The notes: generated from the sequence alone by a model not told the origin. A stretch of 64,000 nucleotides of DNA from Salminus brasiliensis (GCF_030463535.1 NC_132892.1:31694436-31758435); one strand, 5' to 3'. Positions 1 to 10,990 are shown, counted from the first letter of the stretch. A program made the numbers and translations.

Positions 1-135
1 AATATATATAATTTTCACTTAAAAACATTTTAGAAAACGTCAGCTTCCCAGAATTTCAAAAGGGAAACGGACCAGGATCTTAATTCTCACTTGACTCTTT
101 CTGGGTCTTGTCTCAATACTCTTCTTTCTGTCTAG

Positions 136-309
136 ATTATCTGGCTGTTGTATCTCAGAGCTCGGCTGTTCTTCACTTGTTTCTGCTCTGCGTTTAAACC
201 CCAACCACCTGAGAGAGCTGGACATGAGCTACAACCACCCAGGGAATTTAGGAGCAAAACAGCTTAGGGGCTTGAAGAATGATGCAGGCTATAAACTAAA
301 CATCCTCCA
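136..309 (+). CDS. NLR leucine-rich-repeat exon (174 bp)
   Basis: Acceptor TCTAG at 131-135 and donor GTAAGT at 310. The reading starts L-S-G-C-C and contains C-S-S-L-V-S-A-L-R followed by H-L-R-E-L-D-M-S-Y-N-H-P-G, a canonical last ribonuclease-inhibitor-type LRR of fish NLRs. The exon enters and leaves in the same phase, as 174-bp LRR exons of this family do. Confidence 0.85.
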
Positions 310-1660
310 GTAAGTAAGACAAAGAAATAGAAGAGTGTTATACCTGTGTGTGAGAACTGTTCACTTGAGGTGAGGAATCAGAACTTTAACCATCATCTGT
401 CTGGTTTTAGGAGATCCTATTCTACAGATACTAGCTGACATATTATCTAACACTTACAGAAGGATTGGCTCCTAAAACAGTAAATGCACAATAAATAAAT
501 AAATAAATAAAAAAGTGACTTTATGTGGGAACAAGCAACTGAAGTGGGTTTAATCAACTCAAATAAATTCATTGACTCAAATAATTTATTCAATGTATTT
601 ATTTGAGTTAAATAAACCCAGATCAGTTTCTTGTTCCCACATCAAGTCCAGTCTAGAGAAGAAGGCTTTCTACTAGATTCTGGAGAAGCGTTGCTGTGAA
701 GATTTGATTGCCTGACATTGTTCTCAGCCTATAGAAAGATTTGCCTTCTGTTAAACTTGTATGTGTTAGTTAATGTGTGTGTGTTTGGCTGGTTCTCTAG
801 ACTGGATTACAGTGGGGAAACAAGAATGGCACCAGGACTAAAGAAATGTAGGTTCACATGCACATGGATACAATCTGAATACAAACTCACAAACACACAC
901 ACACACACACTATATACACTATATCAGTATATTACGCTCAAGAACCTTCAGCCTAACTATGCAGATGTAGGTGACTGGCAGGAATCTTCAGAGATATAAC
1001 AGATTTATCTCAAATTATAAATGCATCCCCTTAATTCATATTTAATATTAAGATTTTTACTTTCTGCATGCAGATGCCTGTAGGGTGACACTGGACCTGG
1101 ACACAGCAAATGTACATCTCGCTCTGTCTGAAGGGAACAAGACAATAACGCTTGTTGAAGAAGAAGAGATATATGACGATGATAAACAGAGATTTAAGCG
1201 CGCGAGACAAGTGATGTGTGAGGAAAGTCTCTCTGGACGCTGCTACTGGGAGGCAGATTGGATTCAGGGGGCTGTCATCGCAGTGACCTGCGAAGGTATC
1301 AGTAGGAAGGGATCCAGAAGTGACTGCTTGTTTGGACGCTCGAAAAAGTCCTGGAGTCTCAGCTTGTCCGAAGAAGGCTGCTCGGCGTGGCACAATAACA
1401 AGAGCACGAGAATCACACCTGCCATTTTCTCTTCGTCCAGGAAAGTCGGAGTGTTCCTCAACTGTCCAGCTGGCACTCTGACCTTCTACAGTATCTCCTC
1501 TGACCAGCATAAACTGACCCACATTCACACATTCTGCTCATCGTTCACTGAACCCCTGTTTGCAGGGTTTGGACTGGAGAAACCTGGGTCCTCTGTCTCT
1601 CTCAAATGCTGGGTGGAGAATTCGGGTATTTATAAGCTAGATTTCTGCCCAGTTTGTTGA
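136..1660 (+). CDS. NLR family gene, 3' end (LRR - linker - B30.2/SPRY), partial
   Basis: Last three exons of a fish NLR (FISNA-NACHT-LRR-B30.2) gene: 136..309, 801..847 and 1074..1660. Junction phases agree (CA|A gives Gln, T|AT gives Tyr), and one open frame runs from the LRR into PRY-SPRY and ends at TGA 1658-1660. Proteins of this family are cytoplasmic innate immune sensors; the B30.2 end is a ligand-binding module. The NACHT and earlier LRR exons must lie left of the window. The linker reads L-D-Y-S-G-E-T-R then A-P-G-L-K-K-Y, the usual bridge before B30.2 in this family. No frameshift is visible, so the 3' end looks functional. It is the only host gene on the plus strand. TRIM genes also end in B30.2, but the 174-bp LRR exon excludes that. 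Confidence 0.85.
524..641. repeat. palindromic MITE-like element in the NLR intron
   Basis: The left end TGTGGGAACAAG and the right end CTTGTTCCCACA are reverse complements. The inner parts (GGGTTTAATCAACTCAAATAAA and TTTATTTGAGTTAAATAAACCC region) also pair imperfectly, giving an element of about 118 bp that can fold as one hairpin. No coding potential. Confidence 0.6.
801..847 (+). CDS. NLR linker exon between LRR and B30.2 (47 bp)
   Basis: Acceptor TTCTCTAG ends at 800; donor GTAGGT starts at 848. It encodes the LDYSGETR..APGLKK linker that precedes B30.2 in NLR proteins. Its phase fits both neighbours exactly. It is too short to be found by open-frame length alone. Confidence 0.8.
1074..1660 (+). 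CDS. PRY-SPRY (B30.2) terminal exon
   Basis: The acceptor TGCATGCAG ends at 1073. The PRY part starts A-C-R-V-T-L-D-L-D-T-A-N and runs on through L-S-E-G-N. SPRY landmarks follow: G-R-C-Y-W-E-A-D-W, then W-S-L-S-L, then V-G-V-F-L-N-C-P-A-G-T-L-T-F-Y, then F-T-E-P-L-F-A-G-F-G. The module is full length (about 190 residues) and ends at TGA. Confidence 0.88.
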
Positions 1661-2094
1661 TTTTCCTTCTAGACAACACCTCTGTTAAAAGGAAAAATAT
1701 CTTCAAGAATGGATATCTGAAGTCCCATGTTCAGATAGATGTACTGGGCATCTGGGTATCATGTTAGCCTGGGCCAGTATCAGTGTATATAGTGTATATA
1801 TATGGATAATCATGTGGAAACGAAGGCCTTAAATGGTTGAAACCGACTGTTTGTTTGTTTTTGTTATTAAACCATTACCATTTATTTCCCAACACTTAAG
1901 CCTTAAAATGATGTGACTGTGTTTGTTCTCATGTCTGCTTTAGAAATAGGGGGTCACAAAAATATCTCTGAAAGTACATCTGATGATGCTTCCAGGACAC
2001 TAGCCTGTAGTGTCCAGGAGCAATAGCTGATGCCCTCACAGAGAGATACGAGGGATACACGAAGTACAGTTCTATTTAAATAAAAAAACACCAT

Positions 2095-2345
2095 AGGCTC
2101 TAGCATTAGCAATGCGCCCAACATTAGGAAGGTATGGGCTTAACACACGTCTCCTCCGATACATGTAAAGCCAGCCTCTGCCTCTTTTCAAAATGTCCCT
2201 AGCTCCACCACACCAGCTGCAGAGAGCGCCACCAGTTGAGCTCTTTCAGACTCCGGTGCCCGATGGCAAAGCAGCATGGCTCGGGATTCAAACTCGCAAC
2301 CCCTGGGCCATAGTGGCAGGGCATTAACCTACTCAGCCACTCTAC
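2095..2345 (-). repeat. tRNA-derived SINE-like repeat
   Basis: Read on the minus strand, 2345 down to about 2270 resembles a pol III promoter: an A-box-like GTGGCTGAGTAGGTTAA and a B-box-like GAGTTTGAATCC. A body without coding potential follows. This is the pattern of a tRNA-derived fish SINE. The rest of the 1661-2898 stretch is AT-rich downstream sequence of the NLR gene with no recognisable gene; an AATAAA-like string lies near 2075. Confidence 0.5.
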
Positions 2346-2898
2346 TTGGCCATGTGATTTTGCTTGTAATAAAGAATTTTTGATTTCACATGAAATTGTG
2401 TGATTATTACATTTAGTTTTTTAGTTATCTTTAGTTAACATATTCAAGTATATTAAAACCAGTATTGCAGGTTCATACACAACTATCACACAATCAGTCA
2501 ATCCACAGTTGTAAAAACCAAAACCATTAAAAGTGTTTATTTGTATAGAAAAAGCTACTCATATATTGCAGTGAGGTTCTAAGGTCTTACTGTGAATATT
2601 CAGACAAATATAAGGCTTGTGCTAATTATAAAAGGAAAAAAATACAAATATAAAAATATTAGTACAAAATAGAGCTAGATTTATGAGATATTAGTAAAAA
2701 AAATAGTACACAACATGAACATAAACCTTGTTAAATAAAACTCATCTCACACAGGTTATATTTGGGCTACGTTTTAGGTTTAACAAGAGAGAGGGGGCGG
2801 GGTAAACACAACATGTCACTAAATAAGCTGGTGTTACACTAAGAGACAAGCACTGCTGGTTGAATCAAAGCTTGCTTGTTAACTGTAAATACACTGTA

Positions 2899-3463
2899 CT
2901 CTATACTGACAAAAGTATTGGGACACCTGCTTATGCATTGTTTCTTATGAAATCAAGGCTATTAATAGAGTTTCTAAAGCTTTTGTTTGAGTAACTGTCT
3001 CTACTGTCCAGGTAAGAGAACTTTCTATTAGATTTTGGAGGAGCATTGCTGTGAGGATTCAACTGCATTTAGCGACAAGAGCGTTACTGAGGTCAGGATG
3101 TTAGATGATCACCATCCCACCCCACCTCATCCCCAACTCCCCAACTCATCCTAAAAGTTCTGGATGGAGCTTCACCATCTATCATCCCAGAGAACACAGT
3201 TCCTTCACTGCTCCACATCTCCTCAATGCTGGGGGACTTTATACCCCTGTAGTCCACACCAGGCCTGGCATAAGGCAGCATGGTGCCAGTAGGGTCATGT
3301 TGATCTGATCCAGAGAGTCCTATTCTATTGGCAGTACTTCTATACAGGGGCTAGAAGCTATTTATGTGCATTTGCACATCTGTGTCAGCAATGGGTGTAA
3401 CTTAAAGTAGCTGAATGCATTTATTAGAAGAGGAGTCTACAAATATTTGGACACATGGTATGT
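2899..3463 (+). mobile_element. MITE (non-autonomous DNA transposon), near full length
   Basis: It begins ACTGACAAAAGTATTGGGAC and ends ATATTTGGACACATGG, an imperfect terminal inverted repeat of about 25 bp. The same internal text recurs in fragments at 641-712, 17446-17712, 52270-52688 (reverse), 53793-54012 and 56965-57215, which defines a family of about 0.55 kb. Open frames inside it are fortuitous. Confidence 0.65.
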
Positions 3464-3885
3464 ATGTGTTTATGTATTCAGTAATTAACATTTTGATTGA
3501 TTAGTTTCAACAATTGATTAGTTTCTCTCTACCCCTGTTTGGACTTATTTCAGTAGGGAAGTGGAACAAGACTGATGAAGCCACTTGAAAATCAAAGGTT
3601 CTTCCCTGGATAGGAATATGACTGTTTATACTCTTTCAGTGATGATGATGATGATGCTCTATGTTACTTTAGCAGTTAAATACAGTAACTTGTGGATAAA
3701 GTAGAAAAATACAAAATCTAAACAGGTACATAGACAAAGCATAGCATATTTCTTTGTTGCAAATATAAAAAAGCATAGGATAATACTTGAAACCTCAGCA
3801 TCTTTTGCTCTGTTGTGGCTCTGCCTAGTCTGACTGGTCTCCAGGATCACAGTCATGGTTGTTTTCTCACTGTGTCTGTGCATCA

Positions 3886-6302
3886 TCAGAAGGTCTGGAA
3901 TAAACAGTCTGTTTGAGGGAAAGACAAAATGAAAACATTTGGTGTTTGTAGGAGTTCATTCACCATCTGAATGTCTGAGAGAACTTTCTGAACAGACACT
4001 TACTGCAACAGTGTCGTACCCATCATCACCGCACTTGGACACAGTGTCAAGAACTTCGTATATGTCGTTCTTGACATTATAGTCAGCATTCTGGTGTGAG
4101 GAGGGTCAGAGAACAGAAGCAACAATTTAAGTCCTCACTTATCAACATTAACAGCATTTACAATACAGAGCAAAAGACCTTTACAATGCAAACATGTTTT
4201 TCACAAGATAAGGTAACGTCTGTTACACAAACCAAAAACTTTAAAAGGAGAAATGTCCTTCTCTATTTGCTTTATTCATCAAAATATTCTCAGGTCTGCT
4301 AGGTTAGGTCATGTATTCAATGTTTGCTTATATAGTAGGGATGAGGCATATACAGTCATGCCCGAAAGTATTCATACCCCTGTCAAAGTTTGACTTAAAT
4401 TTACTTTTATTTAACCAGAAATTATATTTTTGCCTGGAAATGACACAGGCATCTCCCAGGAGATAACACGATGATGTACAAGAGGCATCATGGTGGGAAA
4501 AAATATTTCTCAGCTTTTAGACACATTTGAACAAAAAGTGGCATGTCCAAAATTATTCATACCCTTCTCAATAATTAATAGAAAAGCCTTCATTGGCTAT
4601 TACAGCAATCAAACGCTTCCTGTAATTGCTGACCAGCTTTTTGCATGTCTCCACTGGTATTTTTGCCCATTCATCTTTAGTGATGAGCTCCAACTCTTTG
4701 AGGTTCGAGGGTCTCCTTGCCATCACCCTGATCTTTAGCTCCCTCCACAGATTCTCAATTGGATTCAAGTCAGGACTCTGGCTGGGCCACTGCAAAACAT
4801 GAATGTTTTTGTCTGCTAACCATTTCTTCACCACTTTGGCTGTGTGTTTTGGGTCATTGTCGTGCTGAAATGTCCACCGGTTCCCAAGGCCAAGTTTCTC
4901 TGCAGACTGCCTGATGTTGTTGTTGAGAATCTTGATGTATTGCTCTTTTTTCATGGTGCCATTTACTGCGATCAAGTTCCCTGGTCCATTGGCTGAAAAA
5001 CACCCCCAAAACATTAGGTTCCCACCACCATGTTTGACAGTGGGGATGGTGTTCTTAGGGTTGAAGGCTTCTCCTTTTTACGCCAAATGGTGCACACATC
5101 ATTGTGGCCAAACAATTAAATTTTTGTTTCATCTGACCATAAAACAGAACACCAGAAGTTCTTCTTTGTCCAGATGAGCATTTGCAAAGGTCAAGCGGGC
5201 TTTTGTGTGCCTTTTCTGGAGAAGTGGTGTCCTCCTTGGCCTGCGTCCGTGGAACCCAGCAGTGTGCAGTGTCCGTTGAACTGTCTGCCTTGAGATGTCG
5301 CCACCAGCAGAGTCCAGATTCACCAGGATGGCCTTGGTGGTGATCCTTGGATTTTTCTTCACCTCTCTCACTATTCTCCTGGCCAGCACAGGTGTCACTT
5401 TTGGCTTCCGACCACATCTTCTGAGATTTTCCACAGTGCGGAACTTCTTGTATTTTTTAATAATACTTTGCACTGTAGCCACTGGAACTTGAAAACATTT
5501 TGATATGGCTTTATAGCCCTTTCCTGACTTGTGAGCGGCCACAATGCACAGCCGCAGGTCCTTAGTGAGCTCCTTTGTCTTAGCCATGACTGTCCACAAA
5601 CCAGCTGCAGAGAGCTGCTGGTTTTCTCCTGTTGAGTTGATTAAAACAGCTGTTCCCAATGAATCAGGGTAATTAGGATGCTTTAAAACAGCTTGGACTA
5701 TTTGGAATGGTATAGAACTTTGGATTTTCCCATATACTGTGACAGTTTTCAAAGGGTATGAATAATTTTGGACATGCCACTTTTTGTTCAAATGTGTATA
5801 AAAGCTGAGAAATACTTTTTCCCACAATGATGCCTCTTGTACATCATCGTGTTATCTCCTGGGAGATGCCTGTGTCGTTTCAAGGCAAAAATATAACTTC
5901 TGGTTAAATAAAAGTAAATTTAAGTCAAACTTTGCCAGGGGTATGAATACTTTCGGGCATGACTGTGTATATACCTCAACAGCTCAGAAACAAGCCCTTC
6001 AGGAGCTCAATCAGATCAGAAAACACTAAACTGTGCTTCTTCACACACACACGTCTTATCCAGTACTGCCATCTACAGGTGGAGATCTGTAATGACTCCA
6101 GCTGCTGGAGTTCCTCTACACTGCAGAGTGGAGTGTTTACCCTGATCTAACCCACTGAATCAGCTCAACAGGTCAGAAACAAGCCCTTCAGGAGCTCAAT
6201 CAGATCAGAAAACACTAAACTGTGCAGCTTCTCTCCAACAGCAGTCTTTAACATCTCACCTGGTAGTCGTGTTCCTCCACCTTTCTCTTCTTCTTCATGT
6301 TC
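3886..6302 (-). CDS. Gene A exons: cytoplasmic tail (6302-6260, 4090-4004, 3894-3886)
   Basis: The tail begins W-N-M-K-K-K-R-K-V-E-E-H-D-Y-Q (stop-transfer lysines). An 87-bp exon follows with A-D-Y-N-V, D-I-Y-E-V-L and G-Y-D-T-V, then Thr-Phe-stop. No [SIVL]xYxx[IVL] match exists because Asp or Gly precedes each tyrosine. YEVL and YDTV are separated by ten residues, which resembles but does not match an ITAM. A CAG one codon upstream is an alternative acceptor for the first tail exon. Confidence 0.6.
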
Positions 6303-9300
6303 CTGCTTTCAGAAAAGAGTCAGTGTTTTATCAGCATGATTTATTATTGATCAGTCATTACCTTACTATGAACATTAGTCCTGCTCTGTCTCATGTTCTG
6401 TTGAATCAATATTATGTTTTATTATTAGCTTTAATAGAAAAGAAGTTGATTAAACTGTAAAACATCTGATCTGATTTCATTTCTCTGTGGTTCAACTGAA
6501 GGAACATGGAGAGAACTGATTAAAATGTGTCAAAATAACATAAATGTTCACACAGATGTTCATTCTTACCACATCAAGAAAACACCAGCCATAATCGCTG
6601 CAGACACACAGAGTCCAACTCCCACTCCAGCTCCCACATACCGGCCTACAAAGCACTCTGCTGAGAGACAAATTATATATAATTTTCTGCAGGCTGGGAT
6701 TTCTGCCACTGTTGGTAGACCGGTATAACCATACACATCCATACACCTGCAGATTGAGCTACTTCCTTCACACTATGGCCTTTGGTCAATCATTAACATC
6801 AGCATTGGGACCCATTTTCCACACATCCAACCAACGAGAACCAACTCACTTACAGTGTACCACCTCTTCTCAATCTATGAATCCCGTCACACACCCCACA
6901 GGTATTTATATATATGTATTCTATACAACATAAAAGCAGTCAGGAAACATCACATACACTTTACATATCTAAAATATCTCTTTAGGTACCTTGCAAAGTG
7001 AAAGGTAAAGCAGATGATTTTTTAGATCCAAGTTTATGCTGAGCTTCACAGTAGTACCATCCTTTGGTTTTGGAGTCCAAGGTAAAGCTGTAACTTTTTC
7101 CAGATCCTACAGGTGAGCTTCCACCTCTTTTAAACCATGTGTAGTTCTGCGCAGATGGGTTTGCATCACTGCTGCAGGTCAGAGCCACTGAATTGAGCTG
7201 GATTGATTCCTCAGAAACTGTGATGGATATTAGGACGAACTTTGGAGGGTCTAAAATCAGAGAAGAACAATTCCAGGTAATTTATTTACGATATAACCCA
7301 TCACTACAAAGCATGCATGGTATGGTATGCATATTTGGAGTAAATTAATGCACTCACACAGAACATTCAGAGTTACAGTATCAGAGTATTTCTCTCCATG
7401 TTCATTACTGGATCTACACTTGTATCCTCCACTCTTCCCAGAGCTGATCTTCTTCATTGTGAAGGTCTCTCCTGTTGCTACTAATGATGTTTCTTTAAAC
7501 CAGGTGTAGTTCTGCACAGGTGGGTTTCCATCACTGCTGCAGGTCAGAGTCACTGAACTGCCCTCCACTATTTCACCAGAGGGACTGACGGACACTGAGA
7601 CGCTCTTTGGAGGATCTAGAAAATAGAAAATATGAGAATATATGAGAGGACTGTGAGAGTTCCAGTGATCTTAATGAAAGTCAGTAAGTTCCTCATTAGT
7701 GGATATTAAAGAATTACTCACACAGAACATTCAGAGTTACAGTATCAGAGGATTTCTCTCCATGTTCATTACTGGATCTACACTTATATTCTCCACCATC
7801 CACAGAGCTAATCTTGTTAATTGTGAAGGTCTTTCCTTTTGCTACTAATGATGTTCCTTCAAACCATTTATATTCCACAGGTGGGTTTCCCTCACTGCTG
7901 CAGGTCAGAGTCACTGAACTGCCCTCCATTATTTCACCAGAGGGACTGATGGACACGGTGGCGGTCTTCGGGGGATCTAGAAAATAGAACATTTCAGAAT
8001 ATATGAGTGGTCTGAGAGTGTTTCGTGATCTTTATGAAAGTCTAGAAATGCCATGTTGGTGCATATTACTTTACTACTCACACAGAACATTCAGAGTTAC
8101 AGGATCAGAGGATTTCACTTCATTTTTATTACTGGACATGCACTTGTATCCTCCACTGTTCACAGAGCTGATCTTCTTCATTGTGAAGGTCTTTCCTGTT
8201 GCTATGAATGATGTTCCTTTAAACCAGGTATATTCCACAGGTGGGTTTCCATCACTGTTGCAGGTCAGAGTCACTGAACTGCCCTCCATTATTTCACCAG
8301 AGGGACTGATGGACACTGAGACAGACTGATGGACACCATCTAGAGGTGAAAGTCATGAATAAATCTTCAGAACTACATTGTGTTTTATTACAGATACATT
8401 GATGGTCTTACAGTAATTTCTATGCTTCATAGATGTTTCTATGATCTTACAGTTAGGATTGAACTAATACAAGCCCTTCATGATCTCAGCACACAGGATC
8501 TCCAGTATTGGAACCACATTAGGAATAAGGAACCGCACATATATGCTAAAAGCATATCATGAGAACCGTACAAATGTCCTGAGATTATTATGATTTGCAT
8601 ATTAGGTTTATTATCTTATTAGTTTTCAATGAACCAATCAAACAATACCATTTGAAATATCTCAGTTTCAGAATTATTCAACCCCTTCATGACAAGTGTT
8701 CAGCTTTCACACTTCAGCTTTCACACAGAAGCCATGACGCTTTCTCCTAGGATTTCCTGAAACTTGATTGACACCACTTTGCCCTCCACATACGACTGAT
8801 CCATAGGCCCAAAAAGTTCTAGTTTCTATAAATGCAATCAAATCACATTTATTGTTACGTCACATTACAAAGGTGTAAAGGTGAGTGAAAACCTTAGGTG
8901 CATAGCCTACTATACTGAACATTTACACATTAACTTATACTATACCTATATATACACACATTATACCCATACTCTCTATTTACAATATTGCACTGGTTTA
9001 AAGCTGTTTAAATGTACTGGTTTGATATGGACTGTGGATTGCTGTCTCCAGCTAACTGACTGTGCTTCCACTTTGGTTCTGTACTCACGTTTGGCTCCTT
9101 TTATGGTCTTACGGAGAGCATAGCTGGCTATTTTATACTCTTTCGTATGAAAGCAGACCTATGTGCGCTTAGAGCTGTACGAACTTCACAGCTGAGCCAT
9201 GGCTTCTGTTTGGGGTAAACACAAACAGCCTTTGTGGGCCAACATCATCTGCATACAAGTCAATGTTGTTTGACGAATCATGAATCACGGATCATCTCCC

Positions 9301-10990
9301 AGTCTTGAAGCATAGACTCTCATGCCCTCTGTTAGGAAGCTGATGCTTGGGAGTCACTGGAACTTTCAACAAGACAATGATCCCAAGCATACCTCAGAGT
9401 TCACCAAGGATTGGTTTCAGAAGAGGGTCTAGAAGATTCTGGAGTGGTTGTCACAGTCACCCACCTTGAACCCCATTCAAAATCTTTGGTGGGATTTGAA
9501 GGGGGCGGGTGTAGCAGCAAACCAAAGACTATTAGTGAACTGGAGGCTTGAATAAAAGAATATGGGGTTGAATAATTCATTGGCCGAAGTCGCTGATTTG
9601 TGATGAATTTGGAGAAAGTTCTTCTTCTATCAGATGTGTTGAAATATTAAAACTGGTCTTGTTCGGTTGGTTAATTGCAAACACCTGCTAATAAACCTAA
9701 ATTGCTGTTTAGTTCAGCATGAACCCTCAGCTCTGTTTGTTTTCTGAGACTGAATGATTGAATCTGTACTTACATCTGACATTAAGAGTGACCTCAGGAG
9801 AGTGAAGCTTCTGACCCTCTACAGCACAGTGATACCTGCCTGCATCCTCCCTGCTGACCGACTGCAGGTGGAGTTGGTAAGTACTGGAGGATAAAGGAGC
9901 TCCATTTCTGTACCAGGTGAATGTTGGTCTGTCAGTCAGATTGCAGGTGGTTTTACACGTGAGAGTGACTTCACCTCCCTCCATCACTCTCTCAGGACCC
10001 TCCACCTGGAGATCTGCCAATGCATACAGACATATTCAAACATAGATAAAGTCAGTTGTACCCGGGAACATTACCGCACTATGTTGTACCAGCACAACAC
10101 ACACACACTAACACGCCACCACCACGCAGCACAGCAAAAATAGCAGCAACTGTGAAACCCAGCACCATGGCAACTGCGGTATTTCTTGTTTAAGCAGCAG
10201 TGACGTAGACGGATAAAGGGATAAGAGGCAAAGTGTGCCCAAGTTCTGCTCTAAACTCTTTGATGATCTGAATGGTCATGTGCCTTTGGTGGTAATAGGG
10301 TGCTTTAACAGCACCCCATTACCCTTGAATATGTGGGTTCTTTTCAAGCTTTGTGAGCGTCTAGCTTGTCCCACTTGAACTGCTGGAGGAATCCTGTTCA
10401 CCAGTGAATGAAGTACAGTGTCTTATTTCTGCTGATGGAGCTTACCTGTGACTGAAAGATCTACTCCATCTGCACCTTGATACTGTCCTCCAGGTTGGTC
10501 CGTTGTAAATCTGAAGTAGTATTTCCTCTGGTCCTTTTCTGTCACATCTCTCAGTCTTATGGTGCTTTTGTGTTGTTTATCTCCAAGATACTGAACCCTG
10601 CCACTGTACTCTGTGTCATTTAACAGACTAGGAGGTTCTGAAGGAGGTCTAACCAGATCTTTAGTCCAGAAAGCTTTTTGGACTGAGTGACCATGTGGAT
10701 ATGTGTAAGAGCAGTCCATGTTCACTGTAGACCCCTTTAGAGCACAGATAGATTTAGGGCTGTAATTCACACTCCACCCATTCTGAGCAGCAGCTCCTGC
10801 AACACAGAATCCAGAAGTGTGTAAATGGAGACTCTGTGGGTCTCAGTCAGTAAAGCGTCTGCAGAAAGTCTCTTTTCAGCTCATTTCTAAGGCTGTTCAT
10901 TTCAGTTTGAAATAATGACAGCTCTGACTGACCTGAGATGAAGATCAGAACCAGCAGAGGAACAGTCAGAGACATCCTGAGTGACATCAT
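3886..10990 (-). CDS. Gene A: CD22/Siglec-like receptor, 6 Ig domains
   Basis: Type I membrane receptor of the CD22/Siglec class. Exons 5'->3': 10990-10933 signal, 10796-10446 V-set, 10013-9774 C2, 8339-8082, 7976-7722 and 7615-7358 C2 type A, 7250-6990 membrane-proximal C2, 6660-6570 transmembrane, 6302-6260, 4090-4004 and 3894-3886 tail. The total is 1911 bp, divisible by three, with no stop before TGA 3888-3886. Family members bind sialylated glycans in cis or trans on leukocytes and signal through tail tyrosines. Unlike genes B and D this tail has no consensus ITIM. The terminal 3-codon exon is the least certain part. A Tc1 element (4353-5965) sits in the tail intron. The 5' UTR exon ends at 12543. 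Confidence 0.8.
4353..5965 (-). mobile_element. Tc1-like transposon inside a gene A intron
   Basis: The outer ends CAGTCATGCCCGAAAG and CTTTCGGGCATGACTG are exact inverse repeats, with TA just before the left end. The inner repeats GGCATGTCCAAAATTATTC (about 4542) and their inverse near 5760 make long arms of about 210 bp of the IR/DR type. The right flank has TG where TA is expected, so one target-site base has changed. The length of 1.6 kb is normal for Tc1. Confidence 0.88.
4568..5587 (-). pseudogene. Tc1 transposase, broken
   Basis: The frame opens at ATG 5587 with the paired-type HTH (K-E-L-T-K-D-L..K-A-I-S-K) and a G-R-K-P-K hinge. The C-terminal half has H-D-N-D-P-K-H-T and N-P-I-E-N-L-W, the second Asp and the Glu of the DDE triad. 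Start to stop spans 1020 bp, the usual 340 codons. However, the middle changes frame twice (about 5130-5165 and 5030-5070), and a TAA follows the S-D-E-T-K block. No intact enzyme can be made from this copy. Confidence 0.85.
5976..6240. repeat. 65-bp direct repeat pair
   Basis: A segment that includes AGAAACAAGCCCTTCAGGAG appears at about 5980-6045 and again at about 6166-6230, nearly identical, in the intron beside the tail exon of gene A. Function unknown. Confidence 0.6.
6570..6660 (-). CDS. Gene A exon: transmembrane segment
   Basis: 91-bp exon. The segment Y-V-G-A-G-V-G-V-G-L-C-V-S-A-A-I-M-A-G-V continues through F-L-M-W: about 23 hydrophobic residues rich in Gly, with no charged residue that would dock an ITAM adaptor. 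The donor splits the final Trp codon (TG|G), as in genes B, C and D. Confidence 0.78.
6990..7250 (-). CDS. Gene A exon: membrane-proximal C2 domain
   Basis: Shortened Ig domain with V-A-L-T-C-S-S-D-A-N, Y-T-W-F-K-R-G-G and W-Y-Y-C-E-A-Q-H-K. It ends L-P-F-T-L-Q before donor GTACCT. It lacks the extra cysteine pair seen in the same domain of genes B and D. Confidence 0.78.
7358..7615 (-). CDS. Gene A exon: C2 domain, type A (third)
   Basis: Starts Y-P-P-K-S-V, then E-G-S-S-V-T-L-T-C, N-Y-T-W-F-K-E and G-G-Y-K-C. Donor GTGAGT follows 7358. It closely resembles the A exons of genes B and D. Confidence 0.8.
7722..7976 (-). CDS. Gene A exon: C2 domain, type A (second)
   Basis: 255-bp Ig exon, one codon shorter than its sisters (P-P-V-E-Y-K-W-F, without the usual Asn before the C-strand Tyr). 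Cysteines are in L-T-C-S-S-E-G and G-E-Y-K-C-R. Both junctions keep phase 1. Confidence 0.8.
8082..8339 (-). CDS. Gene A exon: C2 domain, type A (first)
   Basis: 258-bp Ig exon: S-V-T-L-T-C, Y-T-W-F-K-G and G-G-Y-K-C. It starts Y-G-V-H-Q-S-V, where the other copies have Y-G-P-K or Y-P-P-K. The G strand region reads N-K-N-E-V-K in place of N-E-H-G-E-K, so this is a diverged copy. Confidence 0.78.
8660..9620 (+). mobile_element. Decayed Tc1-like element in gene A intron
   Basis: The left end resembles AATTATTCAACCCCTTCATG and the right end GGGTTGAATAATTC. Between them, near 9370-9500, a stop-broken reading shows F-Q-Q-D-N-D-P-K-H and L-N-P-I-Q-N-L-W-W-D-L, the C-terminal catalytic block of a Tc1 transposase. 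It is old and non-functional, and it fills most of the 8340-9773 intron. Confidence 0.55.
9774..10013 (-). CDS. Gene A exon: C2 domain 2 with extra cysteine
   Basis: Reads D-L-Q-V-E-G-P-E-R-V then V-T-L-T-C-K-T-T-C, W-Y-R-N and D-A-G-R-Y-H-C. The second Cys four residues after the B-strand Cys matches the Siglec domain-2 Cys that bonds to domain 1. Genes B, C and D have a further C2 exon after this one; gene A does not. Confidence 0.8.
10446..10796 (-). CDS. Gene A exon: Siglec-like V-set domain
   Basis: Open 351-bp exon of symmetric phase. Landmarks are S-I-C-A-L-K-G (A strand Cys), V-N-M-D-C (B strand Cys), K-A-F-W (C strand Trp), L-R-D-V and K-Y-Y-F-R-F. The Arg after YYF is where Siglecs keep the sialic-acid-binding Arg, and the usual F-strand Cys is replaced by Phe. 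The E-strand Cys seen in B, C and D is absent here: the matching stretch reads K-S-T-I-R-L-R. Confidence 0.82.
10933..10990 (-). CDS. Gene A exon: signal peptide
   Basis: Starts with ATG-ATG and reads M-M-S-L-R-M-S-L-T-V-P-L-L-V-L-I-F-I-S, a short hydrophobic leader. It ends one base into a Gly codon at donor GTCAGT. The same 58-bp exon begins genes B, C and D. A third in-frame Met (codon 6) could also serve as start. Confidence 0.82.

Noticed and set aside
718-999. 93-codon plus-strand frame as a gene
   Set aside because: Only 801-847 within it is a real exon (same frame, good splice sites); the rest is intron, including an (AC)n run.
1031-1528. 165-codon minus-strand frame
   Set aside because: It is the antisense of the B30.2 exon; composition and family motifs support the plus strand.
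3105-3308. Frames on both strands in 3093-3308
   Set aside because: They are inside the MITE at 2899-3463, and the same text recurs as non-coding fragments elsewhere.
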